NCBI GenBank assembly: GCA_021325135.1
Contig: JAJPHT010000046.1
Coordinates: 1-64,000, forward strand
Direction of reading: 5' to 3'
Length of the DNA stretch: 64,000 nt
Source: Pseudomonadota bacterium
Lineage (GTDB): Archaea; Thermoplasmatota; SW-10-69-26; JACQPN01; JAJPHT01
The stretch's first letter is position 1. Each line of letters starts with the position of its first letter. The translations under genes and the position numbers were made by a program. The notes under the pieces are model-generated. The model worked only from the letters and a program-made list of their open reading frames with translations, had not been told where the DNA came from and did not search any database. Positions 51,326 to 59,270 of this stretch are shown piece after piece.

Positions 51326-52858
51326 ATGAAGGCCCCGCTCCTCGCGCTGCTCCTGGCCATCCCCGCGCTGACGGGCTGCATTCAGCCCTCCACGCCGACG
51401 CCCGCGCCCGGCTCGTTCGGCGACTCGGCCGCGAAGCTGGCGTGCATCGATGGCGCGTGCAACTTCCAGGCGACGGCGTCGCCCTCGGGCCGCCAGGGGA
51501 ACGAGGTCTCCGTCGCGGTGAACCCCGCCGACCCCAAGGTCATCATCGCCACCGCCAAGGACTACACGCCCGACGAGGCGGGGGACTGCGTGTGGGCGGG
51601 CCTCTACAGCACGCAGGACGGCGGCAAGACGTGGCTGGACCAGAACGTGCCCGGCTCGCCGTGGAAGCACGAGAGCGATCCCACCACGCCCGTCACGGCG
51701 TTCACGAAGTTCTGGTGCGCCACCGATCCCGTGGTCGCGTGGAGCCCCGACGGCAAGACCGGCTACTGGGCCGTGATGCCCTACCAGTGCGATCCCGTCT
51801 CGGGGAGCAAGACGGGGCGCGGCACGGAGTCCAGGGGCGGGTTCAACGACTGGCTCTACACCTGCAGCAGCATGTTCGTCCTCGTCTCGCACGACGGGGG
51901 GAAGACGTGGCCCGCGGACGAGGCGCAGCAGGTGAGCCTCGGGCCTTTCATCGCCAACGACAAGGAGTGGATCAGCGTCTCGCCCGACGGCAAGAAGGTC
52001 CTCCTCTGCTGGGACTACGCGGGCGACACCGGCGGCGGGCCTGGCCTCCCCGGCGAGATCCCCGGGCTCCCCTTCGGGACGCCCAGCCCCAACGCGGCCG
52101 TCGTGTGCTCCGTCTCCGCGGACCAGGCCAAGACGTGGAGCAAGCCCGCGCCCGCCACCGACGCGGGCGGCTTCCCGTGGCTGGACTTCGACTCCACCGG
52201 CAAGGCGTGGATGGCCGTCGTCAACGACAGCGCGGTGCTGGTGCTCAGCAGCGCGGACGGCGTCTCGTGGAGCAAGCCCGTCGTGGCCGCCAGCTACGGC
52301 ATGCCCAGCGGCACCAACGAGTACGGCTGGCCCGTGCTCAACGGCAGCGCGTTCCGCATCGTGCCCTACGGCGCCCTCGCGGTGGACCGCACCTCGGGCC
52401 CGCACCACGGGCGCCTCTACGTCGCGTACTTCGACTTCGAGAACGGCACGGGCCACGCGATGCTCACGTGGAGCGACGACGGCAAGGCGTGGAGCGCGCC
52501 CGTGGACCTCTCCGACGCGCCGCAGTTCGACCAGTTCCTGCCCGCCGTGAGCGTGGGCCCCGACGGCACCGTGGACGCCTCGTGGCTCGACCGCCGCGAC
52601 GATCCCAGGCACCACCTCTACGACCTCTATTATTCGTACAGCCTGGACGGCGGCCTCTCGTGGGCGAAGAACCTGCGCGTGACCAACGTGAGCAGCGACG
52701 AGCAGTACTCGCACCACCAGAACGGCATGGTCTTCCTGGGCGACTACCGCGACATGCGCAGCGCGCGCGGGCAGGCCACCATGATCTGGGTCGACACGCG
52801 CAACCACAAGGCGGACGCCTTCGTCGCCACCGTGGATCGCCCCTCCGCGTCGTCGTAA
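51326..52858 (+). CDS. BNR/Asp-box repeat lipoprotein (paralogue of the 17.5-kb gene)
   Basis: 510 aa from MKAPLLALLLAIPALTGC, lipobox Cys at about residue 18, then a Pro/Thr-rich linker. Asp-box repeats: TQDGGKTW, SHDGGKTW, SSADGVSW, SDDGKAW, and LDGGLSW. Shared blocks with the gene at 17506 include ATAKDYTPDEAGDC, QNVPGSPWK, VDFDSTGKAWM-like strands, and SSDEQYSHHQNG at the end, so the two are recent paralogues. Expected at the outer membrane face, anchored by lipid. It is divergent from carB and followed after 9 nt by a helical protein gene in the same direction. Confidence 0.85.
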   Translation: MKAPLLALLLAIPALTGCIQPSTPTPAPGSFGDSAAKLACIDGACNFQATASPSGRQGNEVSVAVNPADPKVIIATAKDYTPDEAGDCVWAGLYSTQDGGKTWLDQNVPGSPWKHESDPTTPVTAFTKFWCATDPVVAWSPDGKTGYWAVMPYQCDPVSGSKTGRGTESRGGFNDWLYTCSSMFVLVSHDGGKTWPADEAQQVSLGPFIANDKEWISVSPDGKKVLLCWDYAGDTGGGPGLPGEIPGLPFGTPSPNAAVVCSVSADQAKTWSKPAPATDAGGFPWLDFDSTGKAWMAVVNDSAVLVLSSADGVSWSKPVVAASYGMPSGTNEYGWPVLNGSAFRIVPYGALAVDRTSGPHHGRLYVAYFDFENGTGHAMLTWSDDGKAWSAPVDLSDAPQFDQFLPAVSVGPDGTVDASWLDRRDDPRHHLYDLYYSYSLDGGLSWAKNLRVTNVSSDEQYSHHQNGMVFLGDYRDMRSARGQATMIWVDTRNHKADAFVATVDRPSASS

Positions 52859-52867
52859 GGGGGCGCC

Positions 52868-53713
52868 ATGGGCCAGCTTGCCGACCGGTTCGCGGAGCTT
52901 TGCCGCGAGTACGGCAGCGACCCTTCGGCGCGCGCCTCGGACGTGCATGCGCTCGCCGCCCTGGAGGAGCGCGATCCCAAGGAGGCGCACGAGCGCTTCG
53001 TCGCGCTGCGCAAGGAGTTGGCCGTCACGCGGCGCGCCGAGCTTCTCCACGCGCTGAAGGGCTTCGCGTTCGTGCGCGACGTGCCCCCGCCCGACGTGCG
53101 CGGCATGGGACAGAAGGAGATCGACCGCGAGATCCGCTGGGCCGCCGCGTCGCTGCGCCGCGCGCGGGCCATCGTGGAGGCGTTGGCCGAGGAGGCCGCG
53201 CACCGCGCCGCGCTGGGGCTTCCCCAGGGGCCGCCCCTGGCGCCCGCGCCGTGGGACGACCTCGCGGCGCCGGAGGCCGAGGCGGAGGCGCGCCGAAGGA
53301 CCGCGGCGCGGGACGCGCGCCTCGCGCAGCGCGCCGCCGACGTGCGCCGCCGCGGCGCGAGGCACGGCCTCGACGTGCCTGCGGGCGCGGACCACGACGC
53401 GCTGGACGCCTTGGAGGCGCGCCTTGCCGAGGCGGAGGCGCTCTCGGAGGCGTTCGACGCCGTGTCGCGCGCCCTGCGCTCCCCCGACGTGGGCGAGTGG
53501 CGCCGCGAGTCGCGCCGCGCGCTGGAGCGCGAGGCCGACGCCCTGCGCGCCGCGGGCGACGCGGCGGGCCTGCGCGCGCTGGCGCCGCGGGCCGAGGCGC
53601 TGCGCGCAGAAGCGGCGCGCCTGGCCTCCGAGGCCGCGCGGGCCCGCCGCAGCGGCCGCGCCGCGCCCGCCCGCGAACGCCGCGCCGGCGACCCCCTCGA
53701 CCCCTACGGGTGA
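52868..53713 (+). CDS. Charged helical protein, unknown
   Basis: 281 aa. Almost entirely Ala/Arg/Glu-rich helix, with coiled-coil-like heptads in the second half (DALEARLAEAEALSEAFDAV, ALRAEAARLASEAARARRSG). The N-terminal part is more specific: LADRFAELCREYGSDPSARASDV and KEIDREIRWAAASLRRARAIVEALAEEA. There are no membrane helices or signal peptide. It follows the lipoprotein gene by only 9 nt, so it is probably in the same transcript, but the partner relationship is unclear. No family is recognised. GC-rich helical ORFs can be spurious, but the ATG, position and length favour a real gene. Confidence 0.6.
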   Translation: MGQLADRFAELCREYGSDPSARASDVHALAALEERDPKEAHERFVALRKELAVTRRAELLHALKGFAFVRDVPPPDVRGMGQKEIDREIRWAAASLRRARAIVEALAEEAAHRAALGLPQGPPLAPAPWDDLAAPEAEAEARRRTAARDARLAQRAADVRRRGARHGLDVPAGADHDALDALEARLAEAEALSEAFDAVSRALRSPDVGEWRRESRRALEREADALRAAGDAAGLRALAPRAEALRAEAARLASEAARARRSGRAAPARERRAGDPLDPYG

Positions 53714-53959
53714 GCGGCGCGCGCCGCCGGCCTGCGCGGGCAGTCAGCCGGACGGCGGCGACGCCTTGTAACTTCCAGCAGCATTCCCATTCACACAATC
53801 CGTTGGTCCGTACTTTGATCCGATGAGGATCGGCTTGGATTTTCCCATGCTAGAATTGTGAATCACCTTGCAGCTTCGTGCAGGACGTCCCCAAGCTTGT
53901 TATCAATCGACAACACGATTATGCATCATGGAGGCTGTTAGCGGCATGGTGGAAACACC
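53714..53959. other. AT-rich intergenic region with promoter of the 8-Cys secreted peptide
   Basis: About 245 bases, lower in GC than the surroundings (CCCATGCTAGAATTGTGAATC and GTTATCAATCGACAACACG). It includes a TATA-like CGATTATGCATC about 39 nt before the next ATG and GGTGG near it. No gene is seen. It could carry a regulated promoter or be a remnant of inserted DNA. Confidence 0.45.
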
Positions 53960-54280
53960 ATGAAGACACTCGGAATCGTCATCAGCGCAACCCTCGTCGC
54001 CATGCTCGCCGTCGGCTTCACGCCCGCCGCCAGCGCCGCCTCCTCCTGCACCGTCTTCGGCACCGGCACGTGCACGTTCACCTGCAGCCCCGGCGAGCAG
54101 GTGTTCGTCGGCGCCGCGGGCCCCGAGGCCGTCGTCGGCTCCTGCGGCGAGGGCACCACCGCCTGCGTCGCGCCCACCGGCTCCAGCCTCTGCCAGGGCA
54201 CCACGCTCCCCCTCCTCACGGGCGGCACGGGCACCTGCGTCGCCGTCGGCACCAACGTCGCGACCTGCGAAGCGCACTAA
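53960..54280 (+). CDS. Small secreted eight-cysteine protein
   Basis: 106 aa from MKTLGIVISATLVAMLAVGFTPAASAAS, a clear signal peptide with AxA cleavage. The mature 79 residues contain eight cysteines (SSC, GTC, FTC, GSC, TAC, SLC, GTC, ATC) in Gly/Thr-rich short turns, enough for four disulfides. Such a build is that of a compact exported peptide or small beta-solenoid, but no family is recognised. It has its own long AT-rich upstream region, and a repeat element follows 24 nt behind its stop. Confidence 0.75.
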   Translation: MKTLGIVISATLVAMLAVGFTPAASAASSCTVFGTGTCTFTCSPGEQVFVGAAGPEAVVGSCGEGTTACVAPTGSSLCQGTTLPLLTGGTGTCVAVGTNVATCEAH

Positions 54281-54304
54281 GACGCGGGTTCACCCACGAC
54301 GCAA

Positions 54305-54458
54305 GTCGTCCGGCCGCGCCGCAGCGCGGCTACCCGAGGGGGTTCGGGGGGCGAAGTCCCCTGACGTTTGGATCGTCTGCTGGAACGGGACTTCACGTCA
54401 GGGGGCTTCGCCCCCTGAAACCCCCTCGGGTCGCCGCGCTGCGGCGCGGCCGGACGAC
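54305..54458. repeat. MITE-like inverted-repeat element, family 2, copy 2
   Basis: 154 bp with perfect 25-bp terminal inverted repeats (GTCGTCCGGCCGCGCCGCAG ...) and an inner pair around GGGGGCTTCGCCCCCTGAAA. The sequence order matches copy 1 at 24231-24384; inner parts are nearly identical and the outer arms differ by a few bases. No target-site duplication is obvious. It encodes nothing. Palindromic structure would let it end transcription from the small secreted gene. Confidence 0.8.
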
Positions 54459-54465
54459 GATTGCT

Positions 54466-54500
54466 CCGGGGGGCTGCGCCCCCCGAACCCCCCTTTTGGC
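54466..54500 (+). terminator. Hairpin with short T-tract downstream of the small secreted gene
   Basis: GGGGGGCTGCGCCCCCC forms a tight hairpin, then CGAACCCCCC and TTTT. It lies just past the repeat element, ahead of the cupredoxin-like gene. The T-run is short, so terminator function is tentative. Confidence 0.35.
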
Positions 54501-54536
54501 GCAAGCCTGAACCGGGGCGAGCCTCCTCGCCGCCGC

Positions 54537-55337
54537 GTGACCCGCGGCGCGTGGCTCGCCCTCCCTCTCCTTCTCCTCGCCGTCCTCCCGCAGCCGGCGC
54601 GCGCCGCGGACGCGATCCGCGTGGACCTCGTCGCCACGGAGGTCGATGGCGTGCCCACGTTCACCGACGCCTCGGGCGTGGCGAACCCCACGCTGCACGC
54701 GACGCCCGGCGCGCATCTCACGATCCATCTTGTGAATCGCGGCGCGCTGCGGCACAACCTCGTCCTTGACGCGCCGGTGCGCGCTGCCACCGCGTGCTGC
54801 CTTGCGCCGGGCCAGGAGGCGAACCTCACCGTGGACCTCCCCGCGGGCTTCACGGGGCAGATCGTCTACGAGTGCGCGATCCACGGCGGGGGCGGCATGC
54901 GCGGCGCGCTCCTGGTGGGCGCGCCGCCGCCCAGCGTGCGCCTCGTCTCGCCCGTCAACGGCACCACCCTCCACGGGCCCCCCGTTGCGCAGGTGGAGGT
55001 GGGCAACGCCACCCTGGGCCAGGGCTACGCGCTGCGCTACGTCGTGGACGGCGCGCTCCTCCCCAACGCGACGGGCGCGACCCAGCCCCTGGGCGACCTC
55101 CCGCGGGGGAGCCACATCGTGCAGGTCGAGCTGGTGAACGCCACCGGCGAGAGCCTCACGCCCCCCGTGAAGACGGAGGCCATCTTCTTCGAGGAGCCGA
55201 CACCCATCCCCACGCCGACGCCCGAGCCCACGACGGCGACGCCACCAGCCTCGTCGACGCCCGCGAAGACGCCGCTCCCGGCAGGGCTGGTCTTCGCCGC
55301 GGTCGCGATCGCGCTTCTCGTCAGGCGGTCGCGCTAG
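54537..55337 (+). CDS. Membrane-anchored cupredoxin-like protein
   Basis: 266 aa from GTG. Signal peptide (GAWLALPLLLLAVLPQPARA), then a cupredoxin-type domain: HLVNRGALRHNLVLD provides the first His, and YECAIHGGGGMRGALLVG supplies Cys, His and Met, the type 1 copper ligand set of plastocyanin-like proteins. A second beta domain follows (PPSVRLVSPVNGTTLHG), then a Pro/Thr stalk (PTPIPTPTPEPTTATPP), a hydrophobic helix (AGLVFAAVAIALLV) and RRSR at the end. It would carry electrons or bind copper outside the cell while tethered at its C-terminus. There is no adjacent oxidase. The 3' end overlaps the convergent queC by 17 nt. Confidence 0.8.
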   Translation: MTRGAWLALPLLLLAVLPQPARAADAIRVDLVATEVDGVPTFTDASGVANPTLHATPGAHLTIHLVNRGALRHNLVLDAPVRAATACCLAPGQEANLTVDLPAGFTGQIVYECAIHGGGGMRGALLVGAPPPSVRLVSPVNGTTLHGPPVAQVEVGNATLGQGYALRYVVDGALLPNATGATQPLGDLPRGSHIVQVELVNATGESLTPPVKTEAIFFEEPTPIPTPTPEPTTATPPASSTPAKTPLPAGLVFAAVAIALLVRRSR

Positions 55338-55941
55338 CCGGGCCGCGCTGGAGGCACGCGGGGCAGACGCCGCAGGGGCCCTCGCCGTCCTCGTAGCAGC
55401 TCCACGTCGCGTCGATGGGCGCCTTCAGCTCCGCGCCCAGGGCGAGGACGCCCGCGCGGTCGAGGCCGAGGAGCGGCATCTCCAGGCGCGGCGCGGGGAC
55501 GCCGGGCGCGGTCCAGAGGCCGCGGTGCAGGAGCGACTCCAGGTCCGCGAAGAAGCGCCGGCTCGCGTCGGGGAAGCGCGCCGCGTCCTCCGCGTTGTGG
55601 CCGCCCACGACGGCCTCGCACCCCAGGACGTTGGCGTGATAGCACGCCGCCGCGTAGAAGAGGGCGTTGCGCGCGGGGATGTAGCCGGGCGGCGCGCCGC
55701 GGAAGCGCGACTGCCTGCGCGCCGCGTCGGCGTCGGACGCCTCGTGGAGGAAGGGCAGCTCCGCCTCGATGGCCTCCAGGCCCGCCAGCGCGACGATCTC
55801 CCGCGTCGCGCGCTTCTCCCCGCGGGGCCGGCCGGGGTAGTGGAAGGTCAGGGGCGCGACGTCGTACCCCTCCCGGCGCGCCCACCAGAGGGCCACCGTA
55901 GAGTCGAGGCCGCCCGAGGTGAGGACCAAGGCCCGCCGCAT
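55321..55941 (-). CDS. queC: 7-cyano-7-deazaguanine synthase
   Basis: 206 aa from MRRALVLTSGGLDSTVALW. The SGGLDST PP-loop binds ATP; the C-terminal zinc site is WSCYEDGEGPCGVCPACLQR with four cysteines, and GYIPARNALFYAAACYHA and GGHNAEDAARFPD are family blocks. It converts 7-carboxy-7-deazaguanine to preQ0, which archaea insert in tRNA as the precursor of archaeosine. The other queuosine/archaeosine genes are not in the window. The start after the TATA-like CTCATACCAC (26 nt) is preferred to the one 14 codons upstream. Confidence 0.93.
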   Translation of the reverse strand: MRRALVLTSGGLDSTVALWWARREGYDVAPLTFHYPGRPRGEKRATREIVALAGLEAIEAELPFLHEASDADAARRQSRFRGAPPGYIPARNALFYAAACYHANVLGCEAVVGGHNAEDAARFPDASRRFFADLESLLHRGLWTAPGVPAPRLEMPLLGLDRAGVLALGAELKAPIDATWSCYEDGEGPCGVCPACLQRGPASATA

Positions 55942-55962
55942 CAGAAGCGGACCTGCCGGGGG

Positions 55963-55972
55963 GTGGTATGAG
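55963..55972 (-). promoter_or_regulatory. TATA-like box of queC
   Basis: CTCATACCAC on the minus strand is centred 26 nt upstream of the ATG of MRRALVL, and thereby supports this start over the upstream ATG, which would lie beyond the TATA box. Confidence 0.45.
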
Positions 55973-56051
55973 TTTGCCGGCACCCGCAGGTGAGCGGATC
56001 ACCCGCGGCGGGGCAACTACATGAGACGGCCGCGCGGTGGCGCGGCTGCCC

Positions 56052-56507
56052 ATGGGCGAGATCCGGTGCGGGACCGCGCGCGTCGACGAGGCCCTTGCCC
56101 GCCGGCTCGCCGCGCTGGACCGCGAGGCCTTCCCCGCGCGCCTGGGCTACGACGCCGAGGAATACCTCCGGCGCGGACGCGCGGAAGGCGCGTGGCTTGC
56201 GCTTGCCGAGGACGAAGGCCGGCTCGTCGGCCTCTGCCTCGCGGCGCGGGACCTGGAGGAGCCGCGCGCGCTGTTCCTCGACGTGCTCGCGACCCTTCCC
56301 GGGTGGCGCCGTCGCGGCGTCGCGGCGCGGCTCGTGGAGATGTGCGTCGCCCACGCGCGACGCGAAGGGCATCGCATGGTGAGGCTCACCTGCGAGCCGC
56401 GCACCGAGGAGGGCGTCGACCTCGTGGAGGTCTACCGGCGCCTGGGCTTCCGCGTCGCGGCCGTGGAGCCCGACCACGTGGTCATGGCCCTCGACCTCAC
56501 GCCTTGA
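56052..56507 (+). CDS. GNAT-family N-acetyltransferase (RimI-like)
   Basis: 151 aa from ATG (MGEIRCGTARVDEALARRL); a GTG five codons earlier is also open. The GNAT core is complete: LGYDAEEYLRRG, ARALFLDVLATLPGWRRRGVAARLVEMCVAHAR with the R-R-x-G-V/I-A acetyl-CoA loop, and VEVYRRLGFRVAAVEPDHVVMAL. Similar archaeal proteins acetylate N-terminal residues or small amines. The substrate is unknown. Its 3' end overlaps the convergent ATP-grasp gene by 11 nt. Confidence 0.85.
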   Translation: MGEIRCGTARVDEALARRLAALDREAFPARLGYDAEEYLRRGRAEGAWLALAEDEGRLVGLCLAARDLEEPRALFLDVLATLPGWRRRGVAARLVEMCVAHARREGHRMVRLTCEPRTEEGVDLVEVYRRLGFRVAAVEPDHVVMALDLTP

Positions 56508-57489
56508 GGCGCGAGATGGCGCTGGCCAGGATGGCGTCGATCACGTCCTGGAAGGTGCCGCCCCGCGCCTCGGCCAGGAGGCTGAACTCGCCGCGGATGC
56601 GCTGGAGCTGCGGGATCGGGTTCGCCTCCAGGAGGTAGGGCGTGCCGGCGCGGTCGATGCGGAAGTCGCAGCGGCAGAAGTCGCGCGCGCCCAGCGCCCG
56701 GCTGACGCGCTCGGCCGCGGCGCGCATCGTGGCCTCCACCTCCGCGGGAAGCCCCGAGGGGACGAGGCCGCGCGTGCGCTCGACGTGCCCCTTGAGCGCG
56801 CCCGTGAGGAAGCGCTCGCCAAGCTCCGCGTGCCCGTCGATGCCGACGCCCACGACGCCGAACGCGCGCAGCGGGTCCCCCAGGAGGCACACCGTGGCCT
56901 CGGAGCCCGCGATGAAACGCTCCACGAGAACGGGCTGCCGGTAGACCGACAGCACCTCGCGCACGCGCTCCGCGAGGGCGTCGCGGCTGCGCACGACGGA
57001 GCGCTCCGTGAGGCCGATGCTGCTCCCCTCGAAGTTGGGCTTCACGATGCAGGGGAAGGGCGGGAACGGGAGCGCGTCGAGGTCCGCCTCGTCCAGGACG
57101 AGCGCGGACTCCGCGGTGGAGACGCCCAGCCTCGCGGCCAGCGCCTTGGTCGCGTGCTTGTCGCTGGCCACGCCCAGGCAGAGGGCGTCGCCGCCCACGT
57201 AGGGCACGCCCGCCACGTCGAGGATCGCGGGGATCCACGTCTCTCGCGCGCGGCCGCCGTAGCCCACGCTGTAGTTGAAGACGAGGTCCACCTCCTTGCG
57301 CAGCGAGGCGCCCAGGGAGAGAAGCCGCGGCGCGGAGCCCAGCATGACGACCTCGTGGCCCGCGTTCCGGATGGCCTCCGCAAGCTCGTCGATGGTGTAG
57401 TCGGCCTCCATCTCGGCGTGCGCGTCGGGCGGCGCGCCGGGGGGCGGCGTGAAGTCGGACTTGCGCTCGAAGGTGAGGCCGATCCTCAA
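56497..57489 (-). CDS. ATP-grasp ligase, D-alanine-D-alanine ligase-like
   Basis: 330 aa from TTG at a TTGA overlap with the previous gene. It has an N-terminal pre-ATP-grasp fold (IGLTFERKSDF, DELAEAIRNAGHEVVMLGSA, VDLVFNYSVGYGGRARE) and an ATP-grasp core with PCIVKPNFEGSSIGLTE, ERFIAGSEATVCLLGD, FCRCDFRIDRAGTPYLLEANPIPQL. These are Ddl hallmarks (EGSSxG loop, D-x-R, E-x-N-x-x-P). Archaea lack peptidoglycan, so the reaction is probably the ligation of another amino or carboxylic acid pair. It is the third gene after eL37 and an unknown Cys protein. Confidence 0.88.
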   Translation of the reverse strand: MRIGLTFERKSDFTPPPGAPPDAHAEMEADYTIDELAEAIRNAGHEVVMLGSAPRLLSLGASLRKEVDLVFNYSVGYGGRARETWIPAILDVAGVPYVGGDALCLGVASDKHATKALAARLGVSTAESALVLDEADLDALPFPPFPCIVKPNFEGSSIGLTERSVVRSRDALAERVREVLSVYRQPVLVERFIAGSEATVCLLGDPLRAFGVVGVGIDGHAELGERFLTGALKGHVERTRGLVPSGLPAEVEATMRAAAERVSRALGARDFCRCDFRIDRAGTPYLLEANPIPQLQRIRGEFSLLAEARGGTFQDVIDAILASAISRLKA

Positions 57490-59024
57490 GGCGACCGCTC
57501 CGCGGGCTGGAACTCCGCCGTCTCCCCCGCGCGCAGGCTCGCCTCGCGCAGGGCGTCGTGATAGCTTCCCGGCTCGCCGCGCAGAAGCCCCTCCACGGCG
57601 GGGGCGACGCTGGCGGCGACGTCGCGCTCGGTCTGGCTGAAGCGCCACTCGTGCCCCTTGAGGCCGCCCAGCGCCTGGAGGAAGGCGAGGCAGACGCCCT
57701 TCTGGCGGCCGGCGGAGGCGCGCTCCAGGGCGGCGCGCACGGCGGCCTCGTGCCCCTCCGCGCGGAAGGCGCGGGCCAGGGCGTCGGCGGCCGCGGCGGC
57801 GGGCGGCAGGTTTTGATAGCTCGGCAGGCTGGCGAGGCCCGCGCGGGAGGCGCCTTCGCGGCCGGCGCGGCGGACCAGCTCGGCGGCCTCGTCGGGGCCC
57901 GCGTTGGCCTTGTGCAGGTCGCGGGCGACCTCGGCGCTCTGCGCGGCGGCCTCCAGCATGGCGAGCCCGTGCTGGGGCCAAAGCTCCGCCAGGGCGCGCG
58001 CCACGGTGGGCTTGTCCAGCACGACGGGGCCCTCGTGCGCGGCCAGCGCGGCGCGCAGCGCGCGGGCCTCAGCGGGCGTGGGCGAGAGCGCCGCGAGGAG
58101 CGCGTCGGCGTCCTCGCCGAAGCTGCGCGGGCCCGCGACGTAGAGGCGGCGCGGGAGCGCCTTGAGCGCCGCGACTCGGGCGGCGCGCGCGGCCTCCAGC
58201 AGGGCGGCGTCGTGCATGGCGCCGGTGAGGTACGCCTTGCTGGACTCCTCGGGGACGTCCGCCGCGGCCTCCACCGGCGCGCCCTCCAGGGGCCTCAGGC
58301 GCGCGGAGACCTCGAAGCCCGCGAGGAGCTTCGGCCCCGCCATGTGGCGCAGCAGGCGCTCCAGCGTGGACTCGTCGCCCGCGCACGCCTCGCAGCGCGC
58401 GGCCTCGACGCCCGCGTCGCGCCAGCGCAGCACCAGCGCGTCCGCCTCGTCGTGGCCGCACGACCAGGCGCCCTGGCCGCGCTCCGCGAGGCCCAGCTCG
58501 TCCATCTCCTCCTCGACGAAGTCCTGGGGCGGCGCGGCGCGGCGGCCCGTGCAGACGAGGCCGCGGTCCGCGCTGAAGACGTGCAGGCCGCGCTTCTTCA
58601 CCCACGGCATGAGGGCCAGGAGGCGGAGCGCGCGGTCGTGATGGTTCTGGAGCCCCGCGAGGAAGAACGGCTTCGCCTTGCCCCGCACGACGTAGGGCGC
58701 GCTGCCGGTGGGCACGCGAAGCTCCGCGACGTAGGGGATCTTCTCCCCCTTGGCGACGAGGAGCGTGGCGGCGTAGGCGCGGGCCAGGTCGTTGCCGCGC
58801 TTCGCGAAGGCAAGGAGCTTGGCCTCGTCGTCGCGCGCCGCGTGGATGCGCGGGATCGCGCGCTGCGCGGCCTTGACGGGAGAGAAGAGGACGCAGGGCC
58901 CCTCGCAGATGGGGGTGGCCAGCGACGGGTCCTCGGCGAGGGCTCGTGCCCTCTCCAGGAGGTCCCCCTCGCGCACCTTGCCGGCGCTGCGCAGCGCCGC
59001 CTTCCGCCGGGCCTTGCGGGCCAT
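57486..59024 (-). CDS. Protein of unknown function with cysteine pairs
   Basis: 512 aa. The N-terminal half looks structured: ATPICEGPCVLFSPVKAA, RIHAARDDEAKLLAFAKRGNDLARAYA, PFFLAGLQNHHDRALRLLALMPWVKKRGLHVFS, and CTGRRAAPPQDFVEEEMDELGL. A zinc-ribbon-like set follows (WSCGHDEADALVLRWRDAG ... ARCEACAGDEST). The C-terminal half is Ala-rich helical. No family is recognised by eye. It starts 6 nt after the eL37 stop and its own stop overlaps the ATP-grasp start, so it is the middle gene of a three-gene unit headed by a ribosomal protein; a role linked to translation or RNA is possible but unsupported. Confidence 0.7.
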   Translation of the reverse strand: MARKARRKAALRSAGKVREGDLLERARALAEDPSLATPICEGPCVLFSPVKAAQRAIPRIHAARDDEAKLLAFAKRGNDLARAYAATLLVAKGEKIPYVAELRVPTGSAPYVVRGKAKPFFLAGLQNHHDRALRLLALMPWVKKRGLHVFSADRGLVCTGRRAAPPQDFVEEEMDELGLAERGQGAWSCGHDEADALVLRWRDAGVEAARCEACAGDESTLERLLRHMAGPKLLAGFEVSARLRPLEGAPVEAAADVPEESSKAYLTGAMHDAALLEAARAARVAALKALPRRLYVAGPRSFGEDADALLAALSPTPAEARALRAALAAHEGPVVLDKPTVARALAELWPQHGLAMLEAAAQSAEVARDLHKANAGPDEAAELVRRAGREGASRAGLASLPSYQNLPPAAAAADALARAFRAEGHEAAVRAALERASAGRQKGVCLAFLQALGGLKGHEWRFSQTERDVAASVAPAVEGLLRGEPGSYHDALREASLRAGETAEFQPAERSP

Positions 59025-59030
59025 GGGGCC

Positions 59031-59198
59031 CTACTTCTTGAGCTTCGCCCAGGAGTACGAGCGCAGCTTGGCGGTGGCGCCGAAGCCGCACGAGGCGCAG
59101 CGGTGCTTCTGGACGTGGTAGGCGTGGCGGCCGCAGCGGCGGCAGCGCACGTGGTTCGGCGTGTGGAACTTACCCTTCGAGGAGGTTCCCTTGGACAT
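59031..59198 (-). CDS. rpl37e: Large-subunit ribosomal protein eL37 (L37e)
   Basis: 55 aa, below the cut-off of the ORF track. Sequence MSKGTSSKGKFHTPNHVRC, then a zinc ribbon CRRCGRHAYHVQKHRCASCG and a basic tail (GATAKLRSYSWAKLKK). The SKGT start, the C-x-x-C pairs and RSYxWAK tail are those of archaeal and eukaryotic eL37, a zinc-binding protein of the large subunit. It marks the genome as archaeal. A classical TATA box lies upstream. In many archaea it follows an Lsm gene, which is missing here; instead it leads an operon with the unknown 512-aa protein and the Ddl-like ligase. Confidence 0.95.
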   Translation of the reverse strand: MSKGTSSKGKFHTPNHVRCRRCGRHAYHVQKHRCASCGFGATAKLRSYSWAKLKK

Positions 59199-59240
59199 GG
59201 AATTCACCCGGGCGGATGGCGCGGCGAAGGGGAGCCTCCT

Positions 59241-59248
59241 ATTTAACC
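59241..59248 (-). promoter_or_regulatory. TATA box of the eL37 operon
   Basis: On the minus strand GGTTAAATAGG is a near-ideal archaeal TATA box, about 45 nt upstream of the eL37 ATG, predicting a leader of roughly 15-20 nt. Confidence 0.7.
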
Positions 59249-59270
59249 ATTGGGTGGGGCGGAGCCGACA

